Part shown: piece by piece, positions 1 to 8,994 of the stretch
How positions within the stretch are numbered: position 1 is the stretch's first letter
How the letters are laid out: every line of letters starts with the position of its first letter
Source: [Clostridium] citroniae WAL-17108
GTDB lineage: Bacteria > Bacillota > Clostridia > Lachnospirales > Lachnospiraceae
Assembly (NCBI RefSeq): GCF_000233455.1
Contig: NZ_JH376420.1
Coordinates: 222,582-286,581, forward strand
Direction of reading: 5' to 3'
DNA length: 64,000 nt
Made by a program: the position numbers and the translations under genes
The notes under the pieces: model-generated
Seen by the model: the letters and a program-made list of their open reading frames with translations, nothing else
What the model was told of the DNA's origin: nothing
Database searches by the model: none

Positions 1-82
1 TCATGCTGCCCTGTCTCAGCAGGGACAAAATCTCCCGGCGCGTGGGGTCTGACAAAGCCTTAAAGGTATCGCCAAAGGGCAT
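1..82 (-). CDS. SdpR/ArsR-type winged-helix repressor, N-terminus only
   Basis: Only the first 27 or so codons are in the window; the gene runs off the left edge. They read MPFGDTFKALSDPTRREILS, the hallmark opening of ArsR-superfamily repressors, closest to the autorepressor SdpR type. An AGGAGG ribosome site lies 8 bases before the ATG, so the start is firm. A perfect 13-bp inverted repeat sits about 70 bp upstream and suits an autoregulatory operator. In this family the next gene is often an SdpI-like immunity or membrane protein, but that would lie outside the window. The family call is secure from the sequence; the ligand and target are unknown. Confidence 0.8.
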   Translation of the reverse strand, partial: MPFGDTFKALSDPTRREILSLLRQGSM

Positions 83-152
83 GATCTGATCCTCCTTTCA
101 ATTTTGAGGAAATGATGTTAACTTATTCCGGGATCTGTGACACCAAATAAAA

Positions 153-190
153 AATACATTTAGACATATATCTAAACGTCTAAATGTATT
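153..190. promoter_or_regulatory. Palindromic operator upstream of the ArsR/SdpR-type gene
   Basis: AATACATTTAGAC (153-165) is matched perfectly by GTCTAAATGTATT (178-190). Inside it a second TTTAGA/TCTAAA pair (159-164, 171-176) gives nested symmetry. ArsR-family dimers bind such AT-rich 12-2-12-like repeats, and the site lies just upstream of the repressor gene, between it and the diguanylate cyclase gene. That it is bound by this repressor is inference. Confidence 0.6.
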
Positions 191-212
191 CTACCAAATC
201 ATGGTTTATGTG

Positions 213-2150
213 TCAACTGTAAATAACTGGTTCTCCGCCTCCATGGGCCGATGCTGCCTTAAATGTCTTCTTTGCATCATACATGGCCTCATCCGCTTGT
301 TTCAGCAGAACAGCCGTATCACAGCCGTCTTCGGGGTAGAACACATATCCGGCAGAGAAATGGACCGGGATTCTCTCCTTGGTGCCAAGCTCCACTCCGG
401 CCTCCTCCATATCCCTCATCATCTTCCTAACAGGAACCATCAGTTCTTCCCTGGATCCGGCCCCATAGAGGAACATGGCAAACTCATCCCCGCTGAGCCG
501 GGCAGTTACACACTTTTCCCAGGCGCAGGATATGAGGATCCTGCCAATAGCAGCCAGATACCGGTCTCCGTTCTGGTGGCCGTACTGGTCATTGACCTGT
601 TTCAGATTATCTGCATCCGCCATCAGCATAAGCCCATGTCCCAAAGGTTCACTGCCGGACAAAAGAGCCTCCGTCTGCCGGTAGAACGCCCGCCTGCTGT
701 AAAGCCCTGTGAGCAGATCCACGTCACGTTCCTGTTCAATCCGTTTTTTCTCCCGGATATCATCCGTTACATCCATGATCATCCCCAGGGTACTGTGCCC
801 TCTCGCAAATGTCTCCAGCCTGATATAACGGACCTCCTCCCCTTCCATGCGGTAAACTCCGTTTTCACCTTCCACCGGATGCTTTTTCACCTGTTCCAGG
901 GCTGCCTCAAACAGAGTATAATCAGAAAACAGGGTTTCTGCCTCCGACCTGCCGATCATGAGGATTTCCGCCAGCCGGTTGGTTGCCATGACCCTTCTCA
1001 TGTCGCAGTTATATTCATACACTCCCAGAGGCGCCTTACTCATCTCCAGGATCTGGGATATCTTGTTGGTGGTATCCAGAAGGCTTTCCACCATCTGGTT
1101 GATCTGGAAACTGAGTTCACCAAACTCCGGCGTACTGTCCACCTCCACCCTTGTATCCAGGTTTCCCCGGGTGATCCTTTCCAGTTTTTCATGGATGGAG
1201 GAAATCCCGTCCACAATATACCTGTCTATGTAAGCAGAGATACAGATGATCATGATCAGCGAAATGCAGGTCAGATAAAACGCAAGCAGCAGCGTGCTCC
1301 TGTTCAGTTCACCATACAGGGCTGCCGTTGACTTTGTAATGCCCAGGATCACGGAACCGCTGGTTTCAAAAACGCCGTAGCTGTCTTCCTGGTTGATCAT
1401 CAGCCTGATCCCCCGTCCCCTCACACCCAGATGCCCCGGCTCGATTCCAATGTCCTGGATCTGTCTGTTTACAAGGCCGTCATCCGTGGATCCAAGGATC
1501 AGGCCGCTGTCAGGATCAATGGCATAGATGGTCTCATCCTTTTCTGAGGTGACCAGGGAAAAGATATAGGATAGCTCCGTCTTTTTCATGGCTTCCAGGA
1601 CCGTGGTGGGCTCCAGCCCCACCTGGACGATCCCTTTGTGGTCCCGGCTCCACACAGCGGCATACTGCATCAGCTTCTGCTCCGCCGTATTAGGTGTTAT
1701 CTCCTGGCACAGCCGAAGATCATAATCCTTAAGCATGGGCAGGAAAAACCGCATCTGCTCCCCTGAATTAAAATTCAGCCCGTAATACCTGGGTTCGGAA
1801 CCGGCATACAGATTCCCCTCCGTGTCAAACAGATGGACCTCATCCACCTGGAGCATGCCTGCAATCCGCTGTATTTCCTGCTGATTCCCCACAATATCCG
1901 GTTTTCCCTGTATCATATATGAGATGGCTTCCGCGCTCATGAAGCACTGTTCCATCAGACTCTCTTTCGCCTTCTGTGTCTCCTTCTCATTCTGGTTCAA
2001 AATCTGCCCGATCTGCCAGAATTTATTCTGGGAATTGCGGTACATACCGCTCTGGGCATTATGGATCAGCTGGAAATAATTTACAAACAATGATATAAGC
2101 ATGGCGGTCAGTATTACAATACACAGACGTTTCCGGATCATTTGCTTCAC
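213..2150 (-). CDS. Membrane-bound diguanylate cyclase (sensor-HAMP-PAS-GGDEF)
   Basis: Predicted to make cyclic di-GMP from two GTP at the cytoplasmic membrane. The order is: TM1 (about residues 8-28), a roughly 250-residue extracytoplasmic sensor region, TM2 (about 285-307), HAMP (about 305-355), a PAS-like stretch, and a C-terminal GGDEF domain. The active-site loop reads SGDEF (near residue 553), a variant often still active, with the upstream substrate segment DADNLKQVNDQYGH intact. I chose the GTG start at 2150 because GGGGAGGG lies 9 bases upstream; the open frame continues to 2264 without a ribosome site. No EAL domain follows. The ligand of the sensor domain cannot be told. Confidence 0.85.
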   Translation of the reverse strand: MKQMIRKRLCIVILTAMLISLFVNYFQLIHNAQSGMYRNSQNKFWQIGQILNQNEKETQKAKESLMEQCFMSAEAISYMIQGKPDIVGNQQEIQRIAGMLQVDEVHLFDTEGNLYAGSEPRYYGLNFNSGEQMRFFLPMLKDYDLRLCQEITPNTAEQKLMQYAAVWSRDHKGIVQVGLEPTTVLEAMKKTELSYIFSLVTSEKDETIYAIDPDSGLILGSTDDGLVNRQIQDIGIEPGHLGVRGRGIRLMINQEDSYGVFETSGSVILGITKSTAALYGELNRSTLLLAFYLTCISLIMIICISAYIDRYIVDGISSIHEKLERITRGNLDTRVEVDSTPEFGELSFQINQMVESLLDTTNKISQILEMSKAPLGVYEYNCDMRRVMATNRLAEILMIGRSEAETLFSDYTLFEAALEQVKKHPVEGENGVYRMEGEEVRYIRLETFARGHSTLGMIMDVTDDIREKKRIEQERDVDLLTGLYSRRAFYRQTEALLSGSEPLGHGLMLMADADNLKQVNDQYGHQNGDRYLAAIGRILISCAWEKCVTARLSGDEFAMFLYGAGSREELMVPVRKMMRDMEEAGVELGTKERIPVHFSAGYVFYPEDGCDTAVLLKQADEAMYDAKKTFKAASAHGGGEPVIYS

Positions 2151-2339
2151 TGCTGTCTGCCCTCCCCAATTGTTTCGTGTACTCCGGGAGTCTCCGAGGG
2201 TACACTTTATGTGCTCTGTATCATAGAATAACACATTTTTAGGAGGGGGACAAGAAATTTGCATTTCTCCGTCACACGAAAAAACACTATCCCAGTTTAT
2301 TCAAATCCGCCATATAAGGAACGTATACCCGTCACACAG

Positions 2340-2366
2340 AAAAGAGGACGGCCTCAGCCGTCCCCC
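2340..2366 (-). terminator. Intrinsic terminator of the sugar PTS operon
   Basis: Stem GGACGGC (2346-2352), loop CTCA, stem GCCGTCC (2357-2363). On the minus strand it is followed by TCTTTTCTGTG, a modest U-tract. It lies about 40 bp past the EIIBC stop codon and so ends the PTS operon. Confidence 0.7.
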
Positions 2367-2399
2367 TGTCCGGAAACTTTTTATGATAACGTTTCTCTG

Positions 2400-3875
2400 T
2401 TACTTCATCAGCTTCTTAAACTCATCTGCCACAAACTGTACCTGCGTACCCACGATCACCTGTACGCTGGTCTTGCTTGGGCGGATAACTCCGGCAATAC
2501 CGGCGGATTTGATCTTTTTCTCATCCACCTGTGTGTAATCCTTGATCTCCAGCCTCAGCCTGGTAATACAGTTATCCACACTTGTAACATTTTCTTTGCC
2601 GCCAAGACCTTCCAGAACAATTTTGGCCACCTGTGTGTAGTCATTATTGGCAAGCTTTACAACTGTCTCATCCAGATCGTCATCCTCCTCACGGCCCGGG
2701 GTCTTTAAGTTAAACTTCGTAATCATAAAGCGGAATACCACATAGAATACGATAAAAGCAGCAATTCCTAACGGAATGATCAACCAGGTTTTCGCAGCAG
2801 CCGGAAGCGATGCTGAGAACAGAAGATCGGTTGCGCCTGCTGAAAATGAAAAGCCGGCACGGAAGCCAAGCAGCACGGTGATGTAGGTGAAAATGCCGTA
2901 CAGTACAGCATATACCACATACAATACAGGTGCAAGGAACATAAATCCAAATTCAAATGGTTCTGTTACGCCGCAGATAAATGCACAGAGAGCTGCGGAA
3001 GCCACAAGGCCGATAGCGATTTTCTTTTTATTATCTTTTGCACAGTGAACAATCGCCAATGCGGCGCCTGGAACACCGAACATCATACATGGGAAGAATC
3101 CTGACATATACATGCCCAGGCTCCAGCTTACGTTAGCAGACGTATCCCCAGCCCAGAAATGGGACAAATCGCCAAGGCCAATGGTATCAAACCAGAATAC
3201 ATTGTTTAAGGCGTGATGTAAGCCGAACGGAATCAGCAAACGGTTTAAGAATGCATAGATACCCGCGCCTACTGCTCCCATTTTTGCGATTGACTGTCCC
3301 AAAGTGGTAAGCCCGCCGAAAACGATTGGCCATACAAACAACAAAATTGCAGCTGCGATGACGGAAAACAGAGCCGTAACAATTGCAACGCAACGCTTGC
3401 CTGAAAAGAACGCCAGCCAGTCCGGCAGCCTTGTATTCTTAAACTTATTGTAGCAGGTAGCGCCGATCACACCGGCAATGATACCAATCAAGGCGTTCTG
3501 GATCTTAGCGAAAGCCATACCCTGAATGCTGTCCGGTGCAATACCGGCCAATGTCTGAACAACTCCCGGTGAGAGCAGGTGGGTAATCATCAGCCAGGAT
3601 ACAAGACCGGCCAGACCCGCTGTACCGTCATGGTCATCCGACATGCCGACCGCTACGCCTACTGCAAACAAAAGCGCGATAATTGCGCCATCAATCAAAG
3701 CCAGCGCTGCCTGCGTCAGAAAATATCCAATCATCGGGATTGCGCCTGTAATCTCACCGCCCTGCATAACAGCCGGGCAGAGCCAGTAACCAATACCGGA
3801 CAGAATGCCTGCAACCGGTAATACGGCAACTGGAAGCATTAAAGATTTACCTAGTTTCTGTAGCCATTTCATCAT
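2400..3875 (-). CDS. PTS sugar permease EIIBC, glucose/N-acetylglucosamine superfamily
   Basis: Membrane permease that takes up and phosphorylates a hexose-type sugar. Residues 1 to about 370 are a polytopic EIIC domain opening with WLQKLGKSLMLPVAVLP and holding the family signature GVTEPFEFGFMF. After an acidic linker, the C-terminal EIIB domain carries the phosphocysteine motif DNCITRLRLEI (Cys near residue 434). No EIIA is fused; the separate EIIA gene upstream in the operon supplies it. The start MMKWLQ at 3875 has AAGAAAGGGG 9 bases upstream; 13 further in-frame codons upstream lack a ribosome site. The sugar could be glucose, GlcNAc or a glucoside. The LicT-like regulator upstream leaves beta-glucosides possible. 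Confidence 0.85.
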   Translation of the reverse strand: MMKWLQKLGKSLMLPVAVLPVAGILSGIGYWLCPAVMQGGEITGAIPMIGYFLTQAALALIDGAIIALLFAVGVAVGMSDDHDGTAGLAGLVSWLMITHLLSPGVVQTLAGIAPDSIQGMAFAKIQNALIGIIAGVIGATCYNKFKNTRLPDWLAFFSGKRCVAIVTALFSVIAAAILLFVWPIVFGGLTTLGQSIAKMGAVGAGIYAFLNRLLIPFGLHHALNNVFWFDTIGLGDLSHFWAGDTSANVSWSLGMYMSGFFPCMMFGVPGAALAIVHCAKDNKKKIAIGLVASAALCAFICGVTEPFEFGFMFLAPVLYVVYAVLYGIFTYITVLLGFRAGFSFSAGATDLLFSASLPAAAKTWLIIPLGIAAFIVFYVVFRFMITKFNLKTPGREEDDDLDETVVKLANNDYTQVAKIVLEGLGGKENVTSVDNCITRLRLEIKDYTQVDEKKIKSAGIAGVIRPSKTSVQVIVGTQVQFVADEFKKLMK

Positions 3876-3964
3876 AACATAAATCCCCTTTCTTATTTTG
3901 AGCTCTCCTATCATATAATTTCTATAGGAAAACTCTGATTTACTTGTTCATGACTGTTTTATCT

Positions 3965-3982
3965 AAACCTGGAATCAGGTTT
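3965..3982 (-). promoter_or_regulatory. Intercistronic hairpin between HPr paralogue and EIIBC
   Basis: AAACCTG (3965-3971), loop GAAT, CAGGTTT (3976-3982) in the 134-bp gap between the HPr-like gene and EIIBC. On the minus strand the following bases AGATAAAAC give no real U-tract, so it looks more like an mRNA processing or stability hairpin than a terminator. Confidence 0.35.
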
Positions 3983-4009
3983 AAATCATTTTTCTCCCTA
4001 TCCCGGCTC

Positions 4010-4261
4010 TTATCCGGCCAGGACAGATTCCACCGCCTTCATGGCCTCGGCCTCATCCGGTCCGTCTATGCGGAAAACCACTTCATCTCCCGCCACCGTG
4101 TTCATGGCCATGATACTCATGACGTCCTTGCCGTCCGCCCTGTTTCCGTTGCACAAAAGTTCCACGGTGGACTGGACCTGAAGCATTTTCATCATGAGTA
4201 TTGCGGCCGGCCTTGCATGAAGCCCCATCTCATCCTTTAAGATAAAGCTGCGCTCTATCAA
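4010..4261 (-). CDS. HPr-family phosphocarrier with Asp46 in place of Ser46
   Basis: An 83-residue HPr-like protein that should carry phosphate from Enzyme I to the EIIA of this operon. His15 is present in GLHARPA. Aligned without gaps to the other HPr of the window (8995-9258), the HPr-kinase serine at position 46 is Asp (ADGKDVMSIM against ANAKSVLSVL). HPr kinase therefore cannot phosphorylate it there, and Asp may mimic the phosphorylated state. The start is TTG at 4261 with AAAGGTGGGG just upstream; the nearby ATG is out of frame and stops at once. It lies between EIIA and EIIBC, so it is probably a dedicated, sugar-induced HPr. Specialisation is inference. Confidence 0.85.
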   Translation of the reverse strand: MIERSFILKDEMGLHARPAAILMMKMLQVQSTVELLCNGNRADGKDVMSIMAMNTVAGDEVVFRIDGPDEAEAMKAVESVLAG

Positions 4262-4278
4262 CTCATCCCCACCTTTAA

Positions 4279-4773
4279 TTACAGCTTAATGATCGTGGTC
4301 TCACCTGCTTTTACATCCATACCGCTGAGACATTCCATCTTTGGGAACTCAGGAGTATTGCATACGATAACAGGCGTAATTACATCATATCCCGCTTCTT
4401 TGATCTTATCCATGTCAAATTCCAGAAGCAGGTCTCCCTTTTTTACCTTGTCCCCGGCCTTTACATGTGCCTCAAAGTACTGTCCCTTTAACTGGACCGT
4501 GTCCAGACCGATATGGATGATCAGCTCAGCGCCGCTCTCCGTCTGCACGCTCAGGGCATGCTTTGTATCAAATACCATGGTAACCAGGCCATCGGCCGGC
4601 GCCACGATTTTCCCCTCGGAAGGGATGATCGCCGCCCCTTTTCCCAGGATCTCCTGGCTGAAGGTGGGATCGCTTACCTCGCTCATGGGAACGGCTTTTC
4701 CGCTCACCGGCGCTGCAATGATCTTTTCCGCCTGTTCTTCTCCCCCAAACAGTTTTTTAAGTGAACCAAACAT
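4279..4773 (-). CDS. PTS EIIA, glucose type (Crr-like)
   Basis: A stand-alone 164-residue cytoplasmic EIIA of the Crr fold, passing phosphate from HPr to the EIIB domain of the permease downstream. Both histidines of the family are present: His72 in TKHALSV and His87 in LIIHIGLDTV. By family knowledge the second is the phosphorylated one. The length matches single-domain EIIA-Glc. AAAGGAG lies 8 bases before the ATG. It is followed after 17 bp by the HPr paralogue, in the order antiterminator, EIIA, HPr, EIIBC. Confidence 0.9.
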   Translation of the reverse strand: MFGSLKKLFGGEEQAEKIIAAPVSGKAVPMSEVSDPTFSQEILGKGAAIIPSEGKIVAPADGLVTMVFDTKHALSVQTESGAELIIHIGLDTVQLKGQYFEAHVKAGDKVKKGDLLLEFDMDKIKEAGYDVITPVIVCNTPEFPKMECLSGMDVKAGETTIIKL

Positions 4774-4817
4774 CCTTATTACTCCTTTCTTATGCCCCGC
4801 TTGGCGGGACCCGACTG

Positions 4818-5648
4818 TTACTTTGTTCTGATACGCTTGATGTGCAGGGCCAGGTACGCTACTTCTTCCTCTGTGACCTGATGCCCATACTGCCTCTTGA
4901 TCAGCTCCCGTACCTTCTGGCTGCAGACATATTCTTCCGGATATAACCTGTCGATCACTTTCTGGAACTCCAGATTATCCAGATCCATATGCTCCCCTGT
5001 AAATACCCGCTGTGCCAGAAAACGCAGGTGTGTAATGAACCGCTCATAACTTAAAGACTGTTCATCCAGCTTTATATTAAAATACTCCTCCACCACCTCT
5101 GATACCTGCTGGATCAGGTTGGTGATCTTTATTGTATCACCCATGGGCGCATCATATTCCGCATTGACAATGTGGAGGGCAATGGAAGCCGCCTCATCCA
5201 CCGGCAGCTTAATCCCCAGATCCCGGTCGATCATGGCAATGGCATACTCGCCTATGAGGTATTCCTCATGGTAAAAGCTGCGCACCTCCCTGATCAGCGG
5301 GTTGGTAAACATCATCTTCTGTTTAAAACGCTCCAGTGCAAAATTTATATGATCCGTAAGGGTGATATACACATTTGGATTAATGGGGCGGTTCAGCACC
5401 CCTTTTGCATAGCTGATGATCTCAGCCGATATCTGTACATGTTCCATGGGCAGGTTTACGAGCAGTTCCTTAAACTTATCCATGGTATTCTGGCTGTCCA
5501 GGCGGAATACCTTCTCCACCTTTTCATCATCAATGGAACTGCCTTCCCTGGCCTTAAAACCAACGCCTCTCCCCATGACGATGATTTCCCTGCCTTCATC
5601 GTCCCAGGTACTCACAACATTATTATTGATTATCTTCGATATTTTCAT
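4818..5648 (-). CDS. LicT/BglG-type transcription antiterminator
   Basis: RNA-binding antiterminator with an N-terminal CAT domain (1 to about 55, KISKIINNNVVST) and two PRD domains. All four regulatory histidines sit exactly at the LicT positions: His100 (TDHINFAL), His159 (ALHIVN), His207 (THLRF) and His269 (ALHIKR). A matching RAT site and an overlapping terminator lie in its own leader, so it probably controls itself and the whole operon behind it. By family knowledge, the sugar EII phosphorylates PRD1 to silence it and HPr phosphorylates PRD2 to activate it. Here two HPr species could do so. The start has AGGAGC 4 bases upstream. Confidence 0.88.
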   Translation of the reverse strand: MKISKIINNNVVSTWDDEGREIIVMGRGVGFKAREGSSIDDEKVEKVFRLDSQNTMDKFKELLVNLPMEHVQISAEIISYAKGVLNRPINPNVYITLTDHINFALERFKQKMMFTNPLIREVRSFYHEEYLIGEYAIAMIDRDLGIKLPVDEAASIALHIVNAEYDAPMGDTIKITNLIQQVSEVVEEYFNIKLDEQSLSYERFITHLRFLAQRVFTGEHMDLDNLEFQKVIDRLYPEEYVCSQKVRELIKRQYGHQVTEEEVAYLALHIKRIRTK

Positions 5649-5667
5649 AATTGCTCCTGATTAAAAC

Positions 5668-5763
5668 AAAAAAACCAACTTTGCTAAAGAGATATCCGCA
5701 AAAATGCGTATATCAATCATCCCCTTAACAAACCTGGTTTTGCCTGCCGAACAGTAACAATCC
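5668..5763 (-). promoter_or_regulatory. RAT antiterminator overlapping an intrinsic terminator
   Basis: On the minus strand, 5763-5736 reads GGATTGTTACTG...GCAGGCAAAACC, an almost exact LicT/SacT-class ribonucleic antiterminator of 28 nt. Its last bases (AAAACC) also begin a long terminator stem: AAAACCAGGTTTGTTAAGG pairs, with a few wobbles, with CTCTTTAGCAAAGTTGGTT, and a U7 run follows (around 5668-5675). The two structures cannot form together, which is the classic switch. It lies 20 bp upstream of the antiterminator gene. Confidence 0.88.
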
Positions 5764-5809
5764 TTATTAATTATTCAATTGACTTCCAAAGATTTACTTC
5801 ACTAACAGC

Positions 5810-5838
5810 ATAATAACAAATCTTAAGATAAAAGTCAA
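5810..5838 (-). promoter_or_regulatory. Sigma-70-type promoter of the sugar PTS operon
   Basis: Minus strand: -35 TTGACT (5838-5833), 17-bp spacer, -10 TATTAT (5815-5810). Transcription would begin some 40 bases before the RAT site, as expected for antiterminator control. Confidence 0.75.
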
Positions 5839-5882
5839 TAATATTTTATATATTTTTTATACTTCTTATAGTCCGGTTATTT

Positions 5883-7190
5883 TTATGACCTTACATAAAT
5901 GTAAATAATGCCTGTGACCACCAGATAAAACCATGTGGCCGGATTGGAAAACCATGTGGTAAAAAAGGACAGCATCATGTACATGGCGATCTGGGCATAA
6001 AACACATGGCCTGCCGGACACCGCAGGTTCCTCCTGGCCTTCACCAGGTAATAACATGCCGCTCCCAAAAGGGCTCCCAGAAGCATCATTCCAATCACGC
6101 CGAAATCATAATAGGCATCGTAAAACAGTGTGAGGGTGGTCAACTCCTTTTTTGTTACAAACAAAGGAAAATTAACCAGTGAAGGCACAAGGAATTTAAG
6201 CCCTGTCAATGCCCACACCGGAAACAGCATACGCAGTCCCAGGGTATGGGAGGGCAGCTGCTCCACCAGACAGTTGAAATTATCATAGTTATTGGCAATA
6301 TACATATAGGGCTGGGTGACAAAGATGGGCATATGGCTGTTCTTCATCTCAAAAATGCCATTGAGGTATTCCACGCTGTGGCTGCGCATCACGGTGAGCG
6401 CCAGATAGGCCGGCACCATGCACCCAAACAAGATCACCACATATCCGGGCCTGATGTTTCCGGCCATGGATATATAGGTAAATGCAGCCATGCCCACTGC
6501 CAGGATCAGCTGGAACCTGGACACACACAGCACAGGCACTGCCAGAGCCAGAACCACGCAGACCGCTCCCAGCCAGAAGCCCCTGTCCCTGGACAGCCCT
6601 CTCCCCCTTCTGGAAACCATAAGGCTGTACACCACAAACAGGCTGGGGACCAGCACGCATGACACTGTAAAGTAATGGACCCCGCTCACATGAAAATAGG
6701 AATATGCATGGGGGACCCCATAGGAAAACAAGGGCACAAATCCCAGCTTCCAGGCTTCAAAGAAAAAGGCGGCATAGGACACGGCTACCAGCCCGGCCAT
6801 GGAATGTAAAAGCCGTTTGGCCTGGAAAGGCGATTCGGCGGAGGCGTAAAAGCGGTACACGGATTCCATGTCATCTGCACTCCAGCCGTCAAACAGCCTG
6901 GTAAGCACCTCAAACACCGCCCAGAACGCGGCCACCGCCAGTCCCAGACAGATCCAGGTCTCTATGCTCCAATCCCCCTGAAGGCGGCTCAGCTTAAAGC
7001 AGGAAATCCCCTGTCCTCCCACAAAAAACAGGCAGAACAAGCCCCGCAGATGAATGACATTCCTGCTGGCCGCGTAATCCCTGTAGTACAGCCAAAGGGC
7101 TGCTGTAATTAAAACCAGCCCAGACAGCATGTAAAAATGCTGCCGGGCCAATATGAAACTTATAACATAACAAACAAAATAAACTAGCAT
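5883..7190 (-). CDS. Polytopic membrane protein, oligosaccharide repeat-unit polymerase-like
   Basis: A 435-residue protein with about ten or more hydrophobic segments, starting MLVYFVCYVISFILARQHFY. The overall layout, long hydrophobic runs with a large loop (around 270-310, SHMPIFVTQPYMYIANNYDN), resembles Wzy/O-antigen polymerases that join exported glycan repeat units. No catalytic motif is diagnostic, so this is a family-level guess. Its ATG overlaps the ptsI stop as TAATG, so the two are translationally coupled. Pairing a glycan polymerase with general PTS genes is unusual. A promoter for the divergent-looking but same-strand sugar operon begins about 45 bp past its stop. Confidence 0.6.
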   Translation of the reverse strand: MLVYFVCYVISFILARQHFYMLSGLVLITAALWLYYRDYAASRNVIHLRGLFCLFFVGGQGISCFKLSRLQGDWSIETWICLGLAVAAFWAVFEVLTRLFDGWSADDMESVYRFYASAESPFQAKRLLHSMAGLVAVSYAAFFFEAWKLGFVPLFSYGVPHAYSYFHVSGVHYFTVSCVLVPSLFVVYSLMVSRRGRGLSRDRGFWLGAVCVVLALAVPVLCVSRFQLILAVGMAAFTYISMAGNIRPGYVVILFGCMVPAYLALTVMRSHSVEYLNGIFEMKNSHMPIFVTQPYMYIANNYDNFNCLVEQLPSHTLGLRMLFPVWALTGLKFLVPSLVNFPLFVTKKELTTLTLFYDAYYDFGVIGMMLLGALLGAACYYLVKARRNLRCPAGHVFYAQIAMYMMLSFFTTWFSNPATWFYLVVTGIIYIYVRS

Positions 7191-8911
7191 TATACTGTTC
7201 CATTCTCCACAAATTCTCTCATGTACTGCTCCACCTCAGCCGCTGTGTCAAAGCTCATGGCCTTGTCCGCCACTGCCTTCAGCTCCCGGGTGTCGTATTC
7301 TGTAACCATCTTTCTGGCCTTCAGCATAGCGGATGCGCTCATACTGAATTCATTTAATCCAAATGCCAGAAGCAGCGGAATCATCATTGGGTCGCTGGCA
7401 GCCTCGCCGCACATGCCTACCATGATGCCGGCCTCACGCCCGGAGGCAATGATATGGCGGATGCTTCTTAACACAGCCGGATTAAATGTGGAATACAGGT
7501 AGGACACCTTCTTATTGCCCCGGTCCACAGACATGGTATACTGGGTCAGGTCATTGGTGCCGATGCTGAAGAAATCCGCTTCCTTTGCAAAGATATCTGC
7601 AATCAGGGATGCAGCCGCGGTCTCCACCATGATACCTACCTGAATGTCCTTATTATACGCAATGTTCCGGCCGTCCAGTTCCTTCTTAACCTCTTCCACC
7701 AGGGCCTTTGCCTCACGCAGCTCCTCGATGCAGGTTACCAGGGGAACCATGATCCTGATGTTGCCGAACGCGCTGGCGCGCAGCAGTGCACGCAGCTGCG
7801 GCTTGTAGATGTCCTCCCTGCGGTCCAGGCAGAAACGGATCGCCCTGTAGCCCAGGAATGGGTTCTCGTCCTTTTCCAGGCCCATGTAAGGGATTTCCTT
7901 GTCTCCTCCGATATCCAGGGTACGGATAATCACCGGCTTGCCCTTCATGGCGGAAGCAACCTGTTTATATGCCTCAAACTGTTCTTCCTCTGTGGGCATG
8001 GCAGTCCGGTCCATGAACAGGAACTCGGTGCGGAACAGACCGATCCCCTCTCCGTCATACTGGAGAACCTTGTCCGTATCCTCAGGCTTGCCGATATTGG
8101 CCACGATCTCCACCTGCACGTTGTCCTTTGTCACGGAAGCCTTTCCGATATACTGCTCCAGCTCTTTTTTCTCCTTTAGGAACGCTTCCCGCTTAACCTC
8201 ATATTCACTCTTAACAGAGTCTTCCGGGTTTACATGTACCTCGCCGGTGCTGCCGTCCAGAACAATGGCATCCCCGTCCTTAACACTGTCCATAAAGCCT
8301 GTTACGGCTACCACTGCGGGTATCTCCAGCGCCCTTGCAAGAATGGCGCTGTGGGAGGTCCTGCCCCCCAGTTCTGTGACGATACCGGTCACATTGGCCG
8401 GATTAATGCCTGCTGTCATGGAGGGAGTCAGATCCTTTGCAACAATGATGCTCCCCTCTGCCAGTTTGGAGATATCCACGGACTGGATCCCCATCAGGGT
8501 CCTCTGCATACGTGTCTTGATGTCGCGCATGTCCGTTGCCCTCTGCTGCATCAGCTCATCTCCCATGGAAGCGAACATGTCCGCATACATATTGCACACG
8601 TTCTCAATGGCAAATTCACTGTTTACCCCATCGTTCTTAATGGAATTCTCAATCTCACCTGTAAGCATGGGATCTGCCAGCAGCATCATATGCCCCTGCA
8701 TGATCTCAGCTTCCTTCTCCCCCACTCTGGTGGCCAGATCTTCAGCCAGACGCTCCGTATCCTGAATGGTCTGCTCCAGCGCTCCCTTAAAACGCTCTAC
8801 CTCAGCTTCTCCATCACTCACCGGCTGTCTGGTGATCACCAGCTCAGCTTCTTCCACAATTACAGCTTTTCCAATACCAATTCCTGCAGAAGCGCTTGTT
8901 CCCTTGTACAT
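7190..8911 (-). CDS. ptsI: PTS Enzyme I (phosphoenolpyruvate-protein phosphotransferase)
   Basis: Starts the PTS phosphorelay, moving phosphate from PEP to HPr in the cytoplasm. It has 573 residues from MYKGTSASAG, the usual length. The phospho-histidine is His187 in GGRTSHSAILAR, and the C-terminal PEP-binding barrel has the signatures SIGTNDLTQYT and GMCGEAASD with its catalytic Cys. The start at 8911 has AAGGAGG 8 bases upstream; eight earlier in-frame codons are not needed. It follows ptsH after 83 bp and is coupled to the polymerase-like gene. It should serve every PTS permease in the cell. Confidence 0.95.
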   Translation of the reverse strand: MYKGTSASAGIGIGKAVIVEEAELVITRQPVSDGEAEVERFKGALEQTIQDTERLAEDLATRVGEKEAEIMQGHMMLLADPMLTGEIENSIKNDGVNSEFAIENVCNMYADMFASMGDELMQQRATDMRDIKTRMQRTLMGIQSVDISKLAEGSIIVAKDLTPSMTAGINPANVTGIVTELGGRTSHSAILARALEIPAVVAVTGFMDSVKDGDAIVLDGSTGEVHVNPEDSVKSEYEVKREAFLKEKKELEQYIGKASVTKDNVQVEIVANIGKPEDTDKVLQYDGEGIGLFRTEFLFMDRTAMPTEEEQFEAYKQVASAMKGKPVIIRTLDIGGDKEIPYMGLEKDENPFLGYRAIRFCLDRREDIYKPQLRALLRASAFGNIRIMVPLVTCIEELREAKALVEEVKKELDGRNIAYNKDIQVGIMVETAAASLIADIFAKEADFFSIGTNDLTQYTMSVDRGNKKVSYLYSTFNPAVLRSIRHIIASGREAGIMVGMCGEAASDPMMIPLLLAFGLNEFSMSASAMLKARKMVTEYDTRELKAVADKAMSFDTAAEVEQYMREFVENGTV

Positions 8912-8994
8912 ACTCTTGTACCTCCTTATTAACATTCATTTATACTCACAGCCTTCGGAAGATCAGATAGCGGTCGTTTTCCTCAGGCTGCGCC

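Noticed and set aside
201..1331. 376-codon plus-strand frame
   Set aside because: It is antisense to the diguanylate cyclase, has no ribosome site and a nonsensical composition rich in His, Cys and Pro.
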